Source of the DNA: Crambe crambe
Lineage: Eukaryota > Porifera > Demospongiae > Poecilosclerida > Crambeidae
DNA: 64,000 nt
Assembly: GCA_963924555.1 (NCBI GenBank)
Contig: OZ004582.1
Coordinates: 1,736,001-1,800,000, forward strand
Reading direction: 5' to 3'
Within the stretch, counting starts at the first letter, position 1. Every line of letters starts with the position of its first letter. Shown here piece after piece: positions 22,969 to 33,483 of the stretch. The notes beneath the pieces were generated by a model. It was given only the letters and a program-made list of their open reading frames with translations. It was not told where the DNA came from and ran no database searches. The position numbers and the translations under genes were made by a program.

Positions 22969-23535
22969 AGTAGTCTGACGTAGCCGACCCTTTACCTTCC
23001 TTTTCTTGGGGGCGGGGGAAGGAGAAAGGGTCTGGTGACTCTAGCATCAACGACTTGTGAAACAACAGTTGGATTCATCATGTGATATAGCCATAAACTT
23101 TTGTTTCTACCACTTTTGGAGCATGCCCCTTGCTTTTCTATGGGATCAAGATCGACTCGATAAGCCCTTGATGGGATCGATCGTGGCTGTAGCTAGCTGT
23201 TTCAAGTGAGATGAGAAGTTATCAGCAGGTGGATCAATTGACTTATACGGCATTATGAGGCTAGGGGAGCGAGCATTAGGTGTATGGGACGTACTATTCA
23301 AACACTGTTGTGACTCCAAGGCTCTTGTCACTTGATCCCCACTTCTTAGACTCTCCAAGAATTCTCCTTTCTCTAACTACTGCTTTTCACGCAAATTACT
23401 TGCGCACGGTTTATGATTGCCATGATGTAATGTTCAAAAATGACACAAGTTGTATATGTTAGAGTCACCAGACCCTTTCTCCTTCCCCCCACCCCCAAGA
23501 AAAGGAAGGTAAAGGGTCGGCTACACCAGACTACT
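22969..23535. mobile_element. 567-bp MITE with ~72-bp inverted repeats
   Basis: The left end, AGTAGTCTGACGTAGCCGACCC, continues through CTTTACCTTCC and GGAGAAAGGGTCTGGTGACTC. The complement lies at 23461-23535. It contains no transposase. A fragment of the same end (ggaaggtaaagggtcggc) recurs near 54178. Confidence 0.8.
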
Positions 23536-24845
23536 AAGGCCATGATCAGATTTTTGAGGTGAAATAGCCTTAACTCTCTGGCACTATAAAGGCTGATTTA
23601 TGCAATTATGTCCTTGTTTTTGGTTAACTAACAAGCCACCTAGGTGTATGGCTAGGATCTGCAAGTACCCTTGTTATATCCCTTCTGCAGGTTTGACAGA
23701 TTAATCCATCTTCAGGGACATCAAGGCTTGATATGTACCTGTAACCCTCTACATTTTTCCACTTGGATGGCATATTCAGATGGATTTTTCCATGGCAGAG
23801 GTAGCAAGCTTCTGTGAGGCTGGTGTATTAGTGTACTGATAACCTTTTTTAATGATAATATTCATTTGTTCCTTCTCTCCCTCAGAGCAGCAGTTGAAAT
23901 ACTTACTAAGTAATAGGATTGTTTACCTACTTATCAACGTACATACAATTATAAACCACAAGTACACTTACCTTAACCACTTTTAGCTGTACAGTGAATG
24001 CAGCTGGACTTTGCACGTGCTAAGTACACTGCTGCCGATCGTGCACAAGTCCATACTTGGATGATTGTAAGCTAAGGATGTCTGAATAGTGTTGGAGAAA
24101 GTAAAGCTTTAGATCTGTGTCGAAAAATATTATACCACGCTAGTTAGTACATCCTTTCAAAACAGGTATGTTGCGTGTTTGGTGCCCGTGCAAGTGGATT
24201 TTGGCAGTTGTAAGCGTTAATAGGAAGGTTGTGTGTCCTCGCTAACAAATTTCAAGTCCAAGAATGCACAGGTAACGGAATAAGAAAACGTTTTCTAGAG
24301 GTGCTGTTTTGATTCACCGTGCACCTACGGCAAGAATTGACATTTCCGGTAAAATTAAATTTCAATGGGGCTCAATTGACTTCCGGTTTGGTTGCGTAAC
24401 GACTGTGTAGTCACTGCGAAATTTTAACTACTTCCGTATCGACAAATTGGATCGCCAAAAGCAATAATACCAACTTAAATTGTCCTGAATTGCGTTTGAA
24501 CTAATTTGGTTAAGCGGTTTTGAAGATAATTGCGGTAGAATCATGTTTCAAAGAAAAAGCCATACAAAACAAATACGAATATACGTAGTGCTTTAATTAG
24601 AGTGGTGGCACCGCTTACCTCGGTCGAAGTTTTGACCTAAGTCACGACCAACGTGATAAAGTAAGTGGATTCAATTTGTCCCAGGGAAAGTGGGGGCGCT
24701 GATTTCAAATCTGAGGTCAGTTTTGTGATCTAAAACACAAAAGTTGAAGTCTAAGAGAGTTTGTTGCTAGCGTAAGGTGAGTTTTGTACAACAATATTAC
24801 AGGTAGTTATATTGCTCTAGTGCTAGTCCAGAAATTTTTTATAAG
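23536..24845. other. 1.3 kb without a supported gene
   Basis: No convincing ORF or repeat beyond scattered short words such as 'ttgcgtaacgact' near 24390, which echoes ~21825. Confidence 0.4.
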
Positions 24846-25487
24846 GTGTGGCAAACTCCTAACCAGCTATTGAAGGCTGTACTTGCTGATATCAAGATTT
24901 CTGAACACTTGGCAGGATGCAAGGCCCTAGGTTTGGTAAATAAATTCATCACTGGACCTCTGTGGAGAGTTCTGGAGTCCAGGAACATAACGATTCTTGA
25001 AATGAATGAGAGATTTCAAAACTTATTGACTTCTCTTGATAGCTGGTCACTTGATGCTTCAAGTATACTGTCTGGAGAAGCACTACTTTATGATGATTTC
25101 CCCCCTTCTGAGGATCCAATTTATAGCTGTTTAGTAGCTCCAAGTGAGTATGCTCATTGCTATCGCGTCTTGTCAAAGATCACTTATCTGGTGGGCAACA
25201 TGATAATCCACCTTGCAGAAACTAAGTCAGTCCCTAAAACAAACACCATTAGTGAAAGGGATTTCGCAAAACTTGATCGACTCCTACGTGAAAAACCTAA
25301 TGCGGCAACAATGTCTCTAGAGGCTTTGATCCTCTTCAGCAACAACAAGACTTCGCATGAAAAATCTACTGCAGAGAAAGAGGAGTTGCTGAAAAAAGCT
25401 AGAGCATGTGGTCCTGAATTCAAGCAGCTGTATTGTGCCCGAAAACAGAACGAGCTGGAGAAGATGCTGTGCATAATTTTATTATAG
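24846..25487 (+). CDS. Transposon-type protein, unnamed metazoan family
   Basis: An uninterrupted 213-codon frame. Two blocks are familiar from recurrent repeat-encoded proteins of cnidarians and sponges: GPLWRVLESRNITILEMN and SVPKTNTISERDFAKLDRLL followed by EALILFSNNKTS. The C-terminus is a charged helix (Lys/Glu-rich). The family is, from memory, an accessory or transposase-related protein of unknown function. A further open segment after an intron-like gap (~25619-25740, ending at a donor-like site) could be a downstream exon. The N-terminus is probably incomplete, as the Met may be internal. Confidence 0.6.
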   Translation: MWQTPNQLLKAVLADIKISEHLAGCKALGLVNKFITGPLWRVLESRNITILEMNERFQNLLTSLDSWSLDASSILSGEALLYDDFPPSEDPIYSCLVAPSEYAHCYRVLSKITYLVGNMIIHLAETKSVPKTNTISERDFAKLDRLLREKPNAATMSLEALILFSNNKTSHEKSTAEKEELLKKARACGPEFKQLYCARKQNELEKMLCIILL

Positions 25488-26854
25488 TATTGCAATTTTC
25501 ATTATAATAATTGTATATACCTGGTGGAAGGGTTTTATTTCTTGCCCTAGGCATGATCACTTAATGTAGGTTTCACTGTATAATTTTAATGATAATAATG
25601 CCCATTCTAATTACAGGGGCTCAGAATTTAGAACTGACTATGCTGACATTCAAGAGCTACGATCAATTATGAATAAAAAAGGTTGGCTTGATGGCTTTAA
25701 CAGCAACCGTGACTCCTTCTACGAGACTGTCTATAATGAGTATGTTATGTATGAACAAAGATGACACTTATAATGTACAGTTCAAGCCTACTAACATTGA
25801 AAACTTACTCCTATTCACCAGGAGTATTTAGCAACACTTTTCAATATTCATTTTCAGTAAACATTTTGTTTGTTTTCTTGTTTTTTGAAAAGCATCCTGG
25901 AATATTGTTTTGAGAGTACAGCCAGTCCATAGTCCAGTCCATATTCCAGTCCATAGTCCAGTCCATGGTCCAGTCCAGAGTCCAGGTTTTAAAGTATCAA
26001 AGACTCCACATCAGATTCTACAGTTAGTTTCCTAAAAGGAATCATTTACGTTCATCGTACACAGCGTCAAAGTCTGATAATTGAGATACGAGGTAGTACA
26101 TGCATGTACATGTTGGAGGTCTGTACCTTGTTGTGATACACTACAGCTAATGTAACAGGATTTTTTGACATGGTGATGTAAGTTTACATAGAAACAACTT
26201 ATAGCATAGGTTACCATAACAAAAAACAGAGTAAACTTCTAGTAATGAATTATAACTATTACAAAACTTTTTTTTTGGCATCATTATTATAATATATAAT
26301 GTATAATAGCCCAAGATACACTCTTGAAGAAGTTATTGATGACCCCTCACAGCAGGAAGTATTTCTCATCTCAGAAAACTAAGAAGACTGGGGCTATCTC
26401 TGCATAATTGTCAAAATTGCAAAGTTTGATGCTATACCTGACAGATATATGAAGTCTCATTTCCTCCCAGGAGACAGAAACATCAGCTTCTTGACTTGGA
26501 ACATCAACAATACCTAATATTTTTTCTATTAGCCTCCTATAGGGGGTGTGCGGTGAATGTTTTAAAATTGCTTTTTTGCTGTTGCTTAATAAGCTATGAA
26601 CTTTTACGGTCGAATTTGGACTCTGAACTGCCTGATAACAGAAAGTTATGAGCAGGTTGAGTTTGCACTGTGACCGCTTGCAATCGCTGTTTCATAGTTG
26701 CCAACTTCTGGAAATTGAATATAGGGACAGTCCATGCGCGCGCGAAAATTCCTAGACCACGCCCATTTTAAATTAAACACGCCCACATTTTATTAAACTT
26801 GACCTTTAAACTTGGGAATGATAGACCTCGTGCATGTAAGTGAAGAAAGTGAAA
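25488..26854. other. Gene-free; short tandem repeat of 'ccagtccatagt'
   Basis: 25922-25985 repeats a ~14-bp CCAGTCCATAGTCC-type unit four to five times. A possible small exon lies at 25619-25740. Otherwise nothing is recognised. CCACGCCC words near 26757 precede the hAT remnant. Confidence 0.5.
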
Positions 26855-28610
26855 TGAACTATTTTTTTACAGATTTAGTAGTGGCCTTCTTACAATCCTT
26901 TAATAATTCTTCAGGCAAGTTTGAGTCTACGCAACAGTCCTCACAGTTGAACTTAATGGACATTAGGGATATGATTGTTGACTGGCTTAAATTAGAACGC
27001 TGATCTGTGTGAATTTTACGTAAAATTGAAAAACCACGTTCTGAGTCAGCATTTGAAGCTGGAATTGTCAACAGTCCCATCATCAGCTTGCAGAGGGAGG
27101 GAAATCTGGGCTGGCCATCAAGTGACTAACATCCCACCAATCCTTCCTATTCGTGGCTTCTCAGTTTCATCAGCAGCTGTATATTCATCAGGGGTGGGAA
27201 GATCCATAGGGGACATAAGCATTCATCTCTAAGTTCATCCAGATTAGAATTATTTGATAACTCTAGTTGAGGAAAACGCTTTGCTAAGCTAAGAACTGTT
27301 TCAATAGACGATGTGTTTAATTTTGTAGGCTGAAGAATTTCTAAATCTTTAAAAAGACTGTCACCAAATGGGAATTTTTTAATCATAGGGCTAGGGCTAG
27401 ATTTTTTTTCACAGCATCAAAAAATGGTTTGGTATCATGCTCTTGCTCTAATTCTGCAACCGAAATCCATGTATTACTACCAATTCCTAAATGCTCTTTT
27501 TCTAACTGGTTATCAAATTTAAGATTTTTAAAGTTTTCACCTGCAGCCTGAATTGAAGCAGTAGTTAGAACATTTGCTGCATACAGCTTCACTAACCTGT
27601 TCATTTCAGTATATAATTGGCAAGTGGTGTTTTCATATGACTTTTGAAAGACCCGGTTAAAACGATCCATATGTGGAAGTATGAAAGAAAGAAAATGAAG
27701 CAGAGGAAGAGTTAACGGATTCTCAAGTCTAGCAGTTATGGTCTGAACTTTACTTGTTTGGTCATTACATGACAAAGAATAAGATTTCAACCCATCATAC
27801 TGATCGATATAGCGACCAACACATCGAAGAAGACTGAGCCAGCGTGTAGGACAATGAATTGATCAATATCTACTGGTAATGCTTCCATTCCAGCTTTAAC
27901 AGTGAGATCAGCAAGGTGACAGATACAGCCAACATCATGAAGGAAAGGATTTTCGTTTTTGTACCCCCGACCTAGTTCCTTTCATCACATTTGTAGTATC
28001 TGACATGAAAGCAAGGGCTTTAGTAAAATCTATGCTGAACTTTGCTAAAGATGACTTCAGAGCACCAAAAAGATTACTTGCTGTACCTTGTCCAAAAATC
28101 TTGTTCGAATGTCGCCAACTTCTGGATCAAGAACCCTCACAAGTATTATAACAAGTCTTGTCATTGGACTTGTCAATCATGATTGAAAGTGGATTGCTCA
28201 AATTTTTTCATTATTTTTTTAGTGTAAAAGGGGGCAAGTGCTTCATTAACAATAGCTGTGCACTTTGTACGAGCACATGAGAACTTTTTGGCGACTTCGG
28301 AATCTTTAAAAAATTTTAGAAAAAGTTTTGTTGTGCTTAGCAACGTATAAGGACCAGCGAGTTTCAGCTTCAATAACAGACTGAGATATATTAGGCTGGA
28401 AAAAGGTGGAAACAGACCAAGATGAAGATGCTCGAGCCATTTCGATGTGATGCTTCACACCAACATGCTTGGTAACATCATTTCTCCCTCCATGCGAGAC
28501 ACTAATGTCAATACCACAGATGATGACATAAAACAAGGGTGGGAGAGAAAGGGAGGGGAAATTAGCTTTAGCTTGTGAAAGCAGCTGTAGCCCACGAGGT
28601 ACAGTTACTA
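26855..28610 (-). pseudogene. hAT transposase, near full length but decayed
   Basis: Reading down the minus strand, a BED/TTF-like segment comes first (SHGGRNDVTKHVGVKHH, with upstream cysteines partly lost), then SVIEAETRWSLYVAKHN, FKDSEVAKKFSCARTKC, and MIDKSNDKT with the first catalytic Asp near 28180. A FMSDTTNVMKG / HDVGCICHLADLTVKAG block follows near 27950, then a helical insertion (27383-27790) and the C-terminal SERGFSILRKIHTDQRSNLS dimerisation motif near 27030. At least five stops or shifts separate these. Clear termini were not identified. Confidence 0.8.
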
Positions 28611-28692
28611 TCAATACTACTTACGGCTGTGCAGTAGCCCGCCTGACAATCCCTTATTAACCTTGGTTAAACCTACTCTTTAACCTACATTT
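28606..28692 (+). repeat. ~87-bp direct repeat, copy 1
   Basis: 'tactatcaatactacttac' to 'aacctacattt' matches 42725-42814 in the same orientation with a short variable block (cggctgtgcag / cgcactgcag). Confidence 0.9.
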
Positions 28693-29029
28693 AATAAGAT
28701 TGATTGTCTCTAGCAGAATTATTGACCGATTGTCATCACCAGAGCTCACCACTGACCAGAGATCTGGTGGTTTGGGGCTCTGGGTATAGCCCCATTATAG
28801 CTTAATAATGAGATTACCTGCCAATAGCTCCTCCCTCTGAATTCCCAACATTCCTTAGCAGCAATTAGCATAACTTGGGGGACTATTGTGGGAGGAGCCT
28901 TCCACTATACCCAGGGAGAGATCCCCACCCCTTGTGCCTGTTACCATGGATCTCTTCTCCCCCAAGTCAACATCCTTATACCCAACATTTATAATATATT
29001 TATTCGGACAGCACCAGATGTATTGCAGA
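28693..29029. other. Sequence beyond the DIRS recombinase, no gene
   Basis: No readable recombinase C-terminus. GAGCTC/CCACC-type words only. Confidence 0.4.
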
Positions 29030-29692
29030 GTGTATCCCGAACATTAGTGAACCAGGCTGAACATTCTTAGACTCCAGCACTGCCACAACTGGGCATAACC
29101 TGCATCCAGATACAAAATAACACCTTGCCGAAATGGGTCTGTTTTTGATGCCTTAATAGTCACCTGTAACCTGGAAGGTGCCCTGTGGCTGTCTACCTGG
29201 ATGTCCCTGATGGGGACACTGCCTCTCCTGATCTCAAGAAGCCGAAAAAACACGAACATGCAGCAGCCCAGAGCATCTTGGCGTTCCTTCTGTCCTTGTC
29301 CTTCTTCCACACCTCCTTCAGCCTAGCCAATATTGAAGGTTAAATTGGCAGGCGCTTCCTTGTTGCTGCTGGTGCTACTCTCTTGATGCCCTTTAGCACG
29401 TATTCCAGTTGTGGCATTGCATGAATGGCTGGATTCCCAAGGTCCCTACTTATTTGTTCATAGCGCACTGCTGCTAAGTAGCTCTTGATGAAGTAACTGA
29501 CAAATAACAATAAATTTTTCTCTGATGTTGGGTATGCTAAACTGCAGAATTTTTCATATCTACCTCCTCCACTCCCATATACTTCTTTGTGGAGGGTGCT
29601 ACACCGGCTGCAAAGAGAACAATTGGGACCAAGTTGCGGACATCCAATCTGGCTGCTCATGTATTAGCAATTCCACTAGAGCGGCTGGAATG
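29030..29692 (-). pseudogene. DIRS-like tyrosine recombinase fragment
   Basis: Downstream of the insertion site (minus strand), one frame gives ALVELLIHEQPDW, then SGGGRYEKFC, SYLAAVRYEQISRDLGNP and MPQLEYVLKGIKR. These are the N-terminal SAM-like region of DIRS/Ngaro-type recombinases. The catalytic-domain piece follows, with VTIKASKTDPFRQGV at 29044-29310. Frame shifts separate the pieces, and the catalytic RHRY C-terminal half is absent. It belongs to the RT/gag half at 38989-40996, from which the 9.3-kb element separates it. Confidence 0.8.
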
Positions 29693-29987
29693 CACTGTTA
29701 AAAATTGAGTGTTAGCATAACACCATACAGAGTGTTCCCAGTGTAGGGAGAAATTAACACCCCAGGGTAATTACTATTACTCTTCTCATAGTGTCAGTAT
29801 TTTATTCTCATGCAGGTGTAAGGAGAACTTCCCTATGGAGTAAAAAGTAATCTTCCTGCGGAGTAATGATAGCCATCTGGAAGTGTTACCACTAATTCTG
29901 GTGGAGTGGAGAGCACTCCTCTAGGTGGTTCCTATAATCCCTCCATAGACAATCAACTTGTCAAAAATTGTTTTAAAAAATTATTTA

Positions 29988-30694
29988 TTATTCAAGTTTT
30001 GAGCACAAATTAATGACTGAGGCTGGAATAACACCAGTATCAGAAATACCAAATATAAAATGTTGAATAAAAATTAAAAGTGCATGCATTACTTTAGGAT
30101 ATGATATATCAAGTACATAATAGTAACACATGATATCAATTAAGGCACCTTTAAGGTTATCAGTTGAAAACATAAAAACATTGTCCACAATGAGATGATA
30201 CAGTTTTCCATCACAAGTTGGTGTGGCCAAAATATATGCCTCATCCTGATTAATTTCTTGAATGATGCAATCTACATCACAATTCTCCTACAAGAGAGAA
30301 AGACACCATTATTACAACTGTGTACTTTGTTATGAACATTACGAAATGTATGCACCATATAGAAAATGACAGATGCTCTTTCTAATTAGCAAAGATTCAA
30401 GCAATAAGATGCACGTATGTAAGATTTGAAATCCATATTGTAATGTATGTGAACTTAGGACTCTTGTTATTGTAAACAGTAATTAGTTACTGCATTTTCA
30501 TTGGTCACTTTTGTGTCATTCTAGAACCTTCTAGAAGCATATAGCACTATTTAAACATGTACTGTTCCCATTTGCATTGCTCTCTATCTTATTCTAAGAA
30601 AGTTTGAAGTCAGTCAGTTAGTTAGCTACTGTGGTTCACAACACATATCATATAGCTGGCCCAGGGATTGCATGCATCCAGGTTATGTATTTTT

Positions 30695-30725
<31 letters not shown>

Positions 30726-33239
30726 GGGGAAGCCAGCATTTTACATGGATTACCTGGTCATGGTAATGAACTATCTTCTTCTTATTCTTTGTTGCTCTGG
30801 CATAGAGAGAGTACTCCAGGATCACCAAAGCCTTTGCTGTGTTGCACTCATTTTGAACTTCTAACAGTGCAATAAAATTTCTTATTAATACAATAATGAT
30901 AATATATTATAGCCATACTCACCTAATAATTTCTTCTGCAGTGCTCGACTTGATTTGGCTTCTACTTCTCCATATACTAACAGCTTTTCCTCCCATTTAT
31001 CCCATTCCATAATAGCATTTGACATTACGACATCACTAGTAATGCACACAAATTCCCTGCGAAGCTAACAATAATTATACATCATATAATTCCACTACAG
31101 TTGTAATTGTAGTGAAGTATTATAATCTCGACAGGATCTCTATTTCCCCTTTACCCATCTCAATAGATGTGCATTAAATGGAAAAATTATATTGTACTGC
31201 ATAAACCAGGGTCCTATTATTTATACTGTAGGAACCAATTAATGACACTCACCCACTTCTCCACACAAAGGAAAGGAAACATTTCTATAAGCTCCAAAGA
31301 TGATGGTTTGGAAGCTTTGATCCACTTCCTTCGTCCTGATTTGGTCTTGTCCATTAATTCTTTGATTTTTCCTGATCGAGGATGTCCCCGCTTCATCTCA
31401 TGCTTCAGCTCTCTAACCGATTGGTCATACTCCTCATCATCAACATCATCACAATCTTCCTCCAGCCTTGGGACTTTGGATACAGAAGACACATCACTAT
31501 CACCATTAGGCCGCTTCTTGCTACCAGATCTTCTAAGATTCTTAAATTTTTCGATTATTCGTTTCCTCCAAGTTGACTAAAACAGAAAATTAAAGAACAA
31601 GGAAGAAAAAATTTCAAAGATGTATAAGTATACATCTCAGTACGTGACATGATCAACTTACAAAACCACAACCATAAGTGTCTGCTAATACTGGAAATTC
31701 CGAAACAATTTTTTCAGCAAGGATGGTATACTCTTGGGGTGTGGGTCTTAAAGTGTGCACCATAGCCAAAGTCACTGTAGCCGAAACAATTTCACATCGA
31801 ACGGCATCACTTATCTCGATTTTTTTGTTGCTGTTGATGGCAACCATGGTTCTTGCAGAGAACTGCATTGGTACCTTAAAATTTCGAATCCAGCCGTTGT
31901 CCTGGTAATAGGTAAGCAAAAGAAGTGGGAGGGAAAAAACAGAGGTGATAAAGAAAAGAAAGGTGATTGAAAATTGGAGTGAAATTATAGGAGGATGGAA
32001 GTGTAAAGGAGAATAAAGGGTGAGAATGGGAGAGACAAAATGAAGGAGGGATACTTAGAAAGACTTCAAGAGCGGGAGAGTGTCAATTGAGATAGGATTC
32101 CGAGATGAAGAAAAGTGGGAGGAGGGCACGGTCAAAATAGTTTACCATAATAGAATAATAAGTAAACCACAATCATGTGACAGAGGTATAAAAGTGCAAA
32201 CCTGAACAGATGAACTGGATGATGGTCTAGATGACGACTCATTAATACTTCGATTCTACAGCACAGATTAAATACAGTATACAGACACAGCAAGACAAAA
32301 GTATGTGAGATTGAGAGAAGGGATGAGAAGACGAGAAAGAGGGGACAATGAGAAGTGGAGAGGGAGAGGGGACGATGAAAAGGGAAATTTAATACACGAA
32401 ACCTGACCTGAAGAGATAAACTTGGAGATGATTTATTGGCTCCCTTGAAGGGGTGGGAGCTCATCAACTGATTCCATCTAAAACACACACACACACAAAA
32501 GATATATAAAAACTAGTTCAGTATATAAGATGCAGGGTTACCTGAGGAGTTGCTACAATATAATCATCTTCTGAATCTGAATTAGTCAGCACTGGAGACT
32601 CATTCTATATCATCATAAATCATCATACTATATAAAAAGTGAGGATTCTTAAATTAACCTGAATAGGAGAAACTGCAATTGGCCGAGAAGGTGTTACCTA
32701 CACAAATATATACACACTGACAAACAAGAGACCATTCCCATAATAATTTACCTGAAATGATGCCCTAAAACTACACCGATTTTGAAGTGATGCACTAAAG
32801 CTTTCATCCTATGTATGAGTACAGAACATATAATAAACAGTGCAGCTACAAATCGTTATACTCAATACTTCTATATTTGGACACATGATGCTTTCCAGAA
32901 TTAATTCCCAAATTTTGAGCACTGAAATTGCATAATGGATCTGTTCAAGTTAATCAGCCATAGACAATCAACCATTGTTTTACTTAAAAATAACAACAAT
33001 AACACTTTTCTTACATGCTCTGGTGTAGAATCAATCTTAATTTGTAGTTCTTTAGGCTCCACAATATCTCCCACAGCAGGTATAATTTTTTCCAATTGTT
33101 TCTCTGAGAGCTTCAGGAAGGTTGCCCCAGATATCTTGTTTCTCTTCATTACATCAATAACATCTTCATCAAATTTATCTGAGAGATAGTCAGCGAATTG
33201 AGTAACAGACATAGTATGCACAGAGCTGGAATTCTCCAT
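29988..33239 (-). CDS. SAM-domain protein, SAMD3-like, 11 exons, 536 aa
   Basis: Exons (minus order): 33239-33015, 32808-32752, 32697-32659, 32604-32542, 32467-32408, 32255-32202, 31901-31662, 31576-31253, 31064-30923, 30860-30754, 30287-29988. Every junction has GT/AG and phases agree, with no internal stop. Residues ~8-75 form a SAM domain (FADYLSDKFDEDVIDVM ... FLKLSEKQLEKIIP ... VEPKELQIKI). Residues 76-166 are Ser-rich and come from five tiny exons. Next is a conserved block, RPTPQEYTILAEKIVSEFP ... YGCGF then WRKRIIEKFKNLRR (~245-265). An acidic/basic linker with KRGHPRSGKI leads to a C-terminal domain (VDCIIQEINQDEAYIL ...). I recall this architecture as SAMD3-like proteins in fish and cnidarians. 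Its role is unknown, and a DNA- or protein-assembly partner of the neighbouring transposase-like protein is inference. Confidence 0.8.
30689..30729. repeat. Poly-T / poly-G tract in intron 10 of the SAM gene
   Basis: About 15 T followed by about 25 G. The length is likely unreliable in assembly. It lies wholly within the intron. Confidence 0.9.
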
Positions 33240-33483
33240 ATTTTTTTTTAAGATAGTAGAAGCACATGGCCAAAGGTCACTGCACATGCACATGGTATGC
33301 GCATACCCTAGTGCCAGCTGCCCTGGCGACATATACATTATCTGATCAGACTCTCAGACCCACATTGTAATTATAATTACAAGCATGCACGTTACTGCAG
33401 CAATTAACAGCTGTAAATAAGCCACTAAACTGCTGTTGCCATGGAGATTCTTTGCAATTGATCTGAATCGCTGCTTAATTGTC
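33240..33483. promoter_or_regulatory. Shared 244-bp divergent promoter region
   Basis: This is the only DNA between the two start codons of the divergent pair. It is AT-rich near the SAM gene start, with a T-run at 33241-33249. A short out-of-frame ATG at 33441 would begin a 6-codon uORF (MEILCN) upstream of the plus gene. I see no obvious TATA box. A common regulatory region for both genes is inferred from distance. Confidence 0.6.

Noticed and set aside
30622-30828. Separate small minus-strand gene
   Set aside because: Its good part is exon 10 of the SAM gene. The rest reads the poly-G tract as polyproline.
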